Shown here: positions 50,527-50,926 of the stretch, piece after piece
How the letters are laid out: each line of letters starts with the position of its first letter
How positions within the stretch are numbered: the first letter of the stretch is position 1
Assembly (NCBI GenBank): GCA_017483225.1
Contig: JAFULF010000008.1
Coordinates: forward strand, 1-50,926
Length of the DNA stretch: 50,926 bases
Origin: Alistipes sp.
GTDB lineage: Bacteria; Bacteroidota; Bacteroidia; Bacteroidales; Rikenellaceae
Reading direction: 5' to 3'
Notes under the pieces: generated by a model
Told to the model about the DNA's origin: nothing
Database searches by the model: none
Seen by the model: the letters and a program-made list of their open reading frames with translations, nothing else
Program-made: the position numbers and the translations under genes

Positions 50527-50926
50527 ATTTCAAGGTATAAATAAGTGCTAAAATCATCATCACAAGAATCAATATCGAGCAGACGAGTGTCGCAGCCTCG
50601 ACAGCGCCCCAATGAGGCGCACGGAAACGCCACTCTATGGTGTGCTGTCCCGCCGGCAGCGACATACCTCGCAGGATATAATCGACCCTTATGGCCGGAG
50701 CCTCCTCTCCATCCACGTAGGCCGTCCAACCCTTGTCGTAGAATATCTCCGAGAAGACGGCGAAGGTGGGAGCCGAGGCGGCATAGTCATATTTGAGGTA
50801 ATTAGGCTGATAGTCAGTAAGATATATCACACCATCGGTAGAGAATTCCGTCGCAGGCAGGGTCTCACCTTCCGACACCACAGCACTCTTCGAGAGGTCG
50901 AGGTCGCCCAGGGCAGAGAGCTCCTG
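50516..50926 (-). CDS. YfhO-family membrane protein, C-terminal part (truncated by window edge)
   Basis: The open frame continues beyond 50926. The visible 136 residues end with a beta-rich extracytoplasmic segment (YPNYLKYDYAAS-like QPNYLKYDYAASAP, then FSEIFYDKGWTAYVDGEEAP and LRGMSLPAGQHTIEWRF) and one last membrane helix (about 25 residues before the end). This is the typical C-terminus of the YfhO/PMT-like membrane proteins, linked to sugar modification of envelope polymers. The last 11 nt overlap ftsX. Confidence 0.82.
   Translation of the reverse strand, partial: QELSALGDLDLSKSAVVSEGETLPATEFSTDGVIYLTDYQPNYLKYDYAASAPTFAVFSEIFYDKGWTAYVDGEEAPAIRVDYILRGMSLPAGQHTIEWRFRAPHWGAVEAATLVCSILILVMMILALIYTLKYEK

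Overview
The window looks like a chromosome segment from a Bacteroidota gut bacterium, most likely Rikenellaceae (Alistipes-like). Direct signs are the GC-rich coding sequence, the lack of clear Shine-Dalgarno sites, repeated TAnnTTTG promoter elements (several with TTTG about 20 bp upstream), fimbrillin-like lipoproteins, DUF3575 and DUF3098 proteins, meso-diaminopimelate dehydrogenase, and a futalosine-type menaquinone gene pair. The genus is an inference from gene content; no rRNA or tRNA gene was seen.

Layout. 1-62: start of an unknown leftward gene. 324-2591 (minus): ddh and a GatZ/KbaZ-like gene. 2879-4465 (plus): an acyltransferase and a small membrane protein. 4519-4650: remnant of an ORF6N-domain gene. 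4932-7406 (plus): tatA, tatC and a flavoprotein with a perfect twin-arginine lipoprotein signal. 7484-13154 (minus): a complete RND efflux operon with a divergent AraC-type regulator at 13308-14177. 14312-16576: Pit-type phosphate transporter. 16853-17863 (minus): ROK sugar kinase. 18072-23017 (plus): polyprenyl synthase, U32 protein, M24 aminopeptidase, mqnB and mqnD, closely packed. 23173-25326: an EF-G paralogue without the catalytic switch II histidine. 25422-29687 (plus): DUF3575 protein, then a 1099-residue fimbrillin-like/beta-helix lipoprotein. 30323-38751 (minus): DeoR regulator, two exported phosphatase-type proteins, polA, queD, an Lrp/AsnC regulator and kbl. 39090-41679 (plus): sppA, rpmI, rplT. 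42164-48378 (minus): a four-gene fimbrial-type operon ending in a second fimbrillin-like/beta-helix giant. 49371-50926 (minus): DUF3098 protein, ftsX and the end of a YfhO-like gene.

Two features go beyond single genes. First, the two large beta-helix lipoproteins are paralogues that point at each other across about 12.5 kb of mostly housekeeping genes. Each is associated with a DUF3575 protein, and each is followed by a roughly 200-bp sequence that is the reverse complement of the other. That arrangement could support inversion or gene conversion. Second, long gaps between transcription units carry a family of roughly 120-150 bp CTTAA/TTAAG-rich, imperfectly palindromic repeats bounded by GCGC/TTGCGC. 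There are five copies plus a half copy, two of them in tandem, along with related shorter modules. Five G or C homopolymers, each exactly 9 nt, also lie only between genes, including next to both fimbrial loci and just upstream of the polA start codon.
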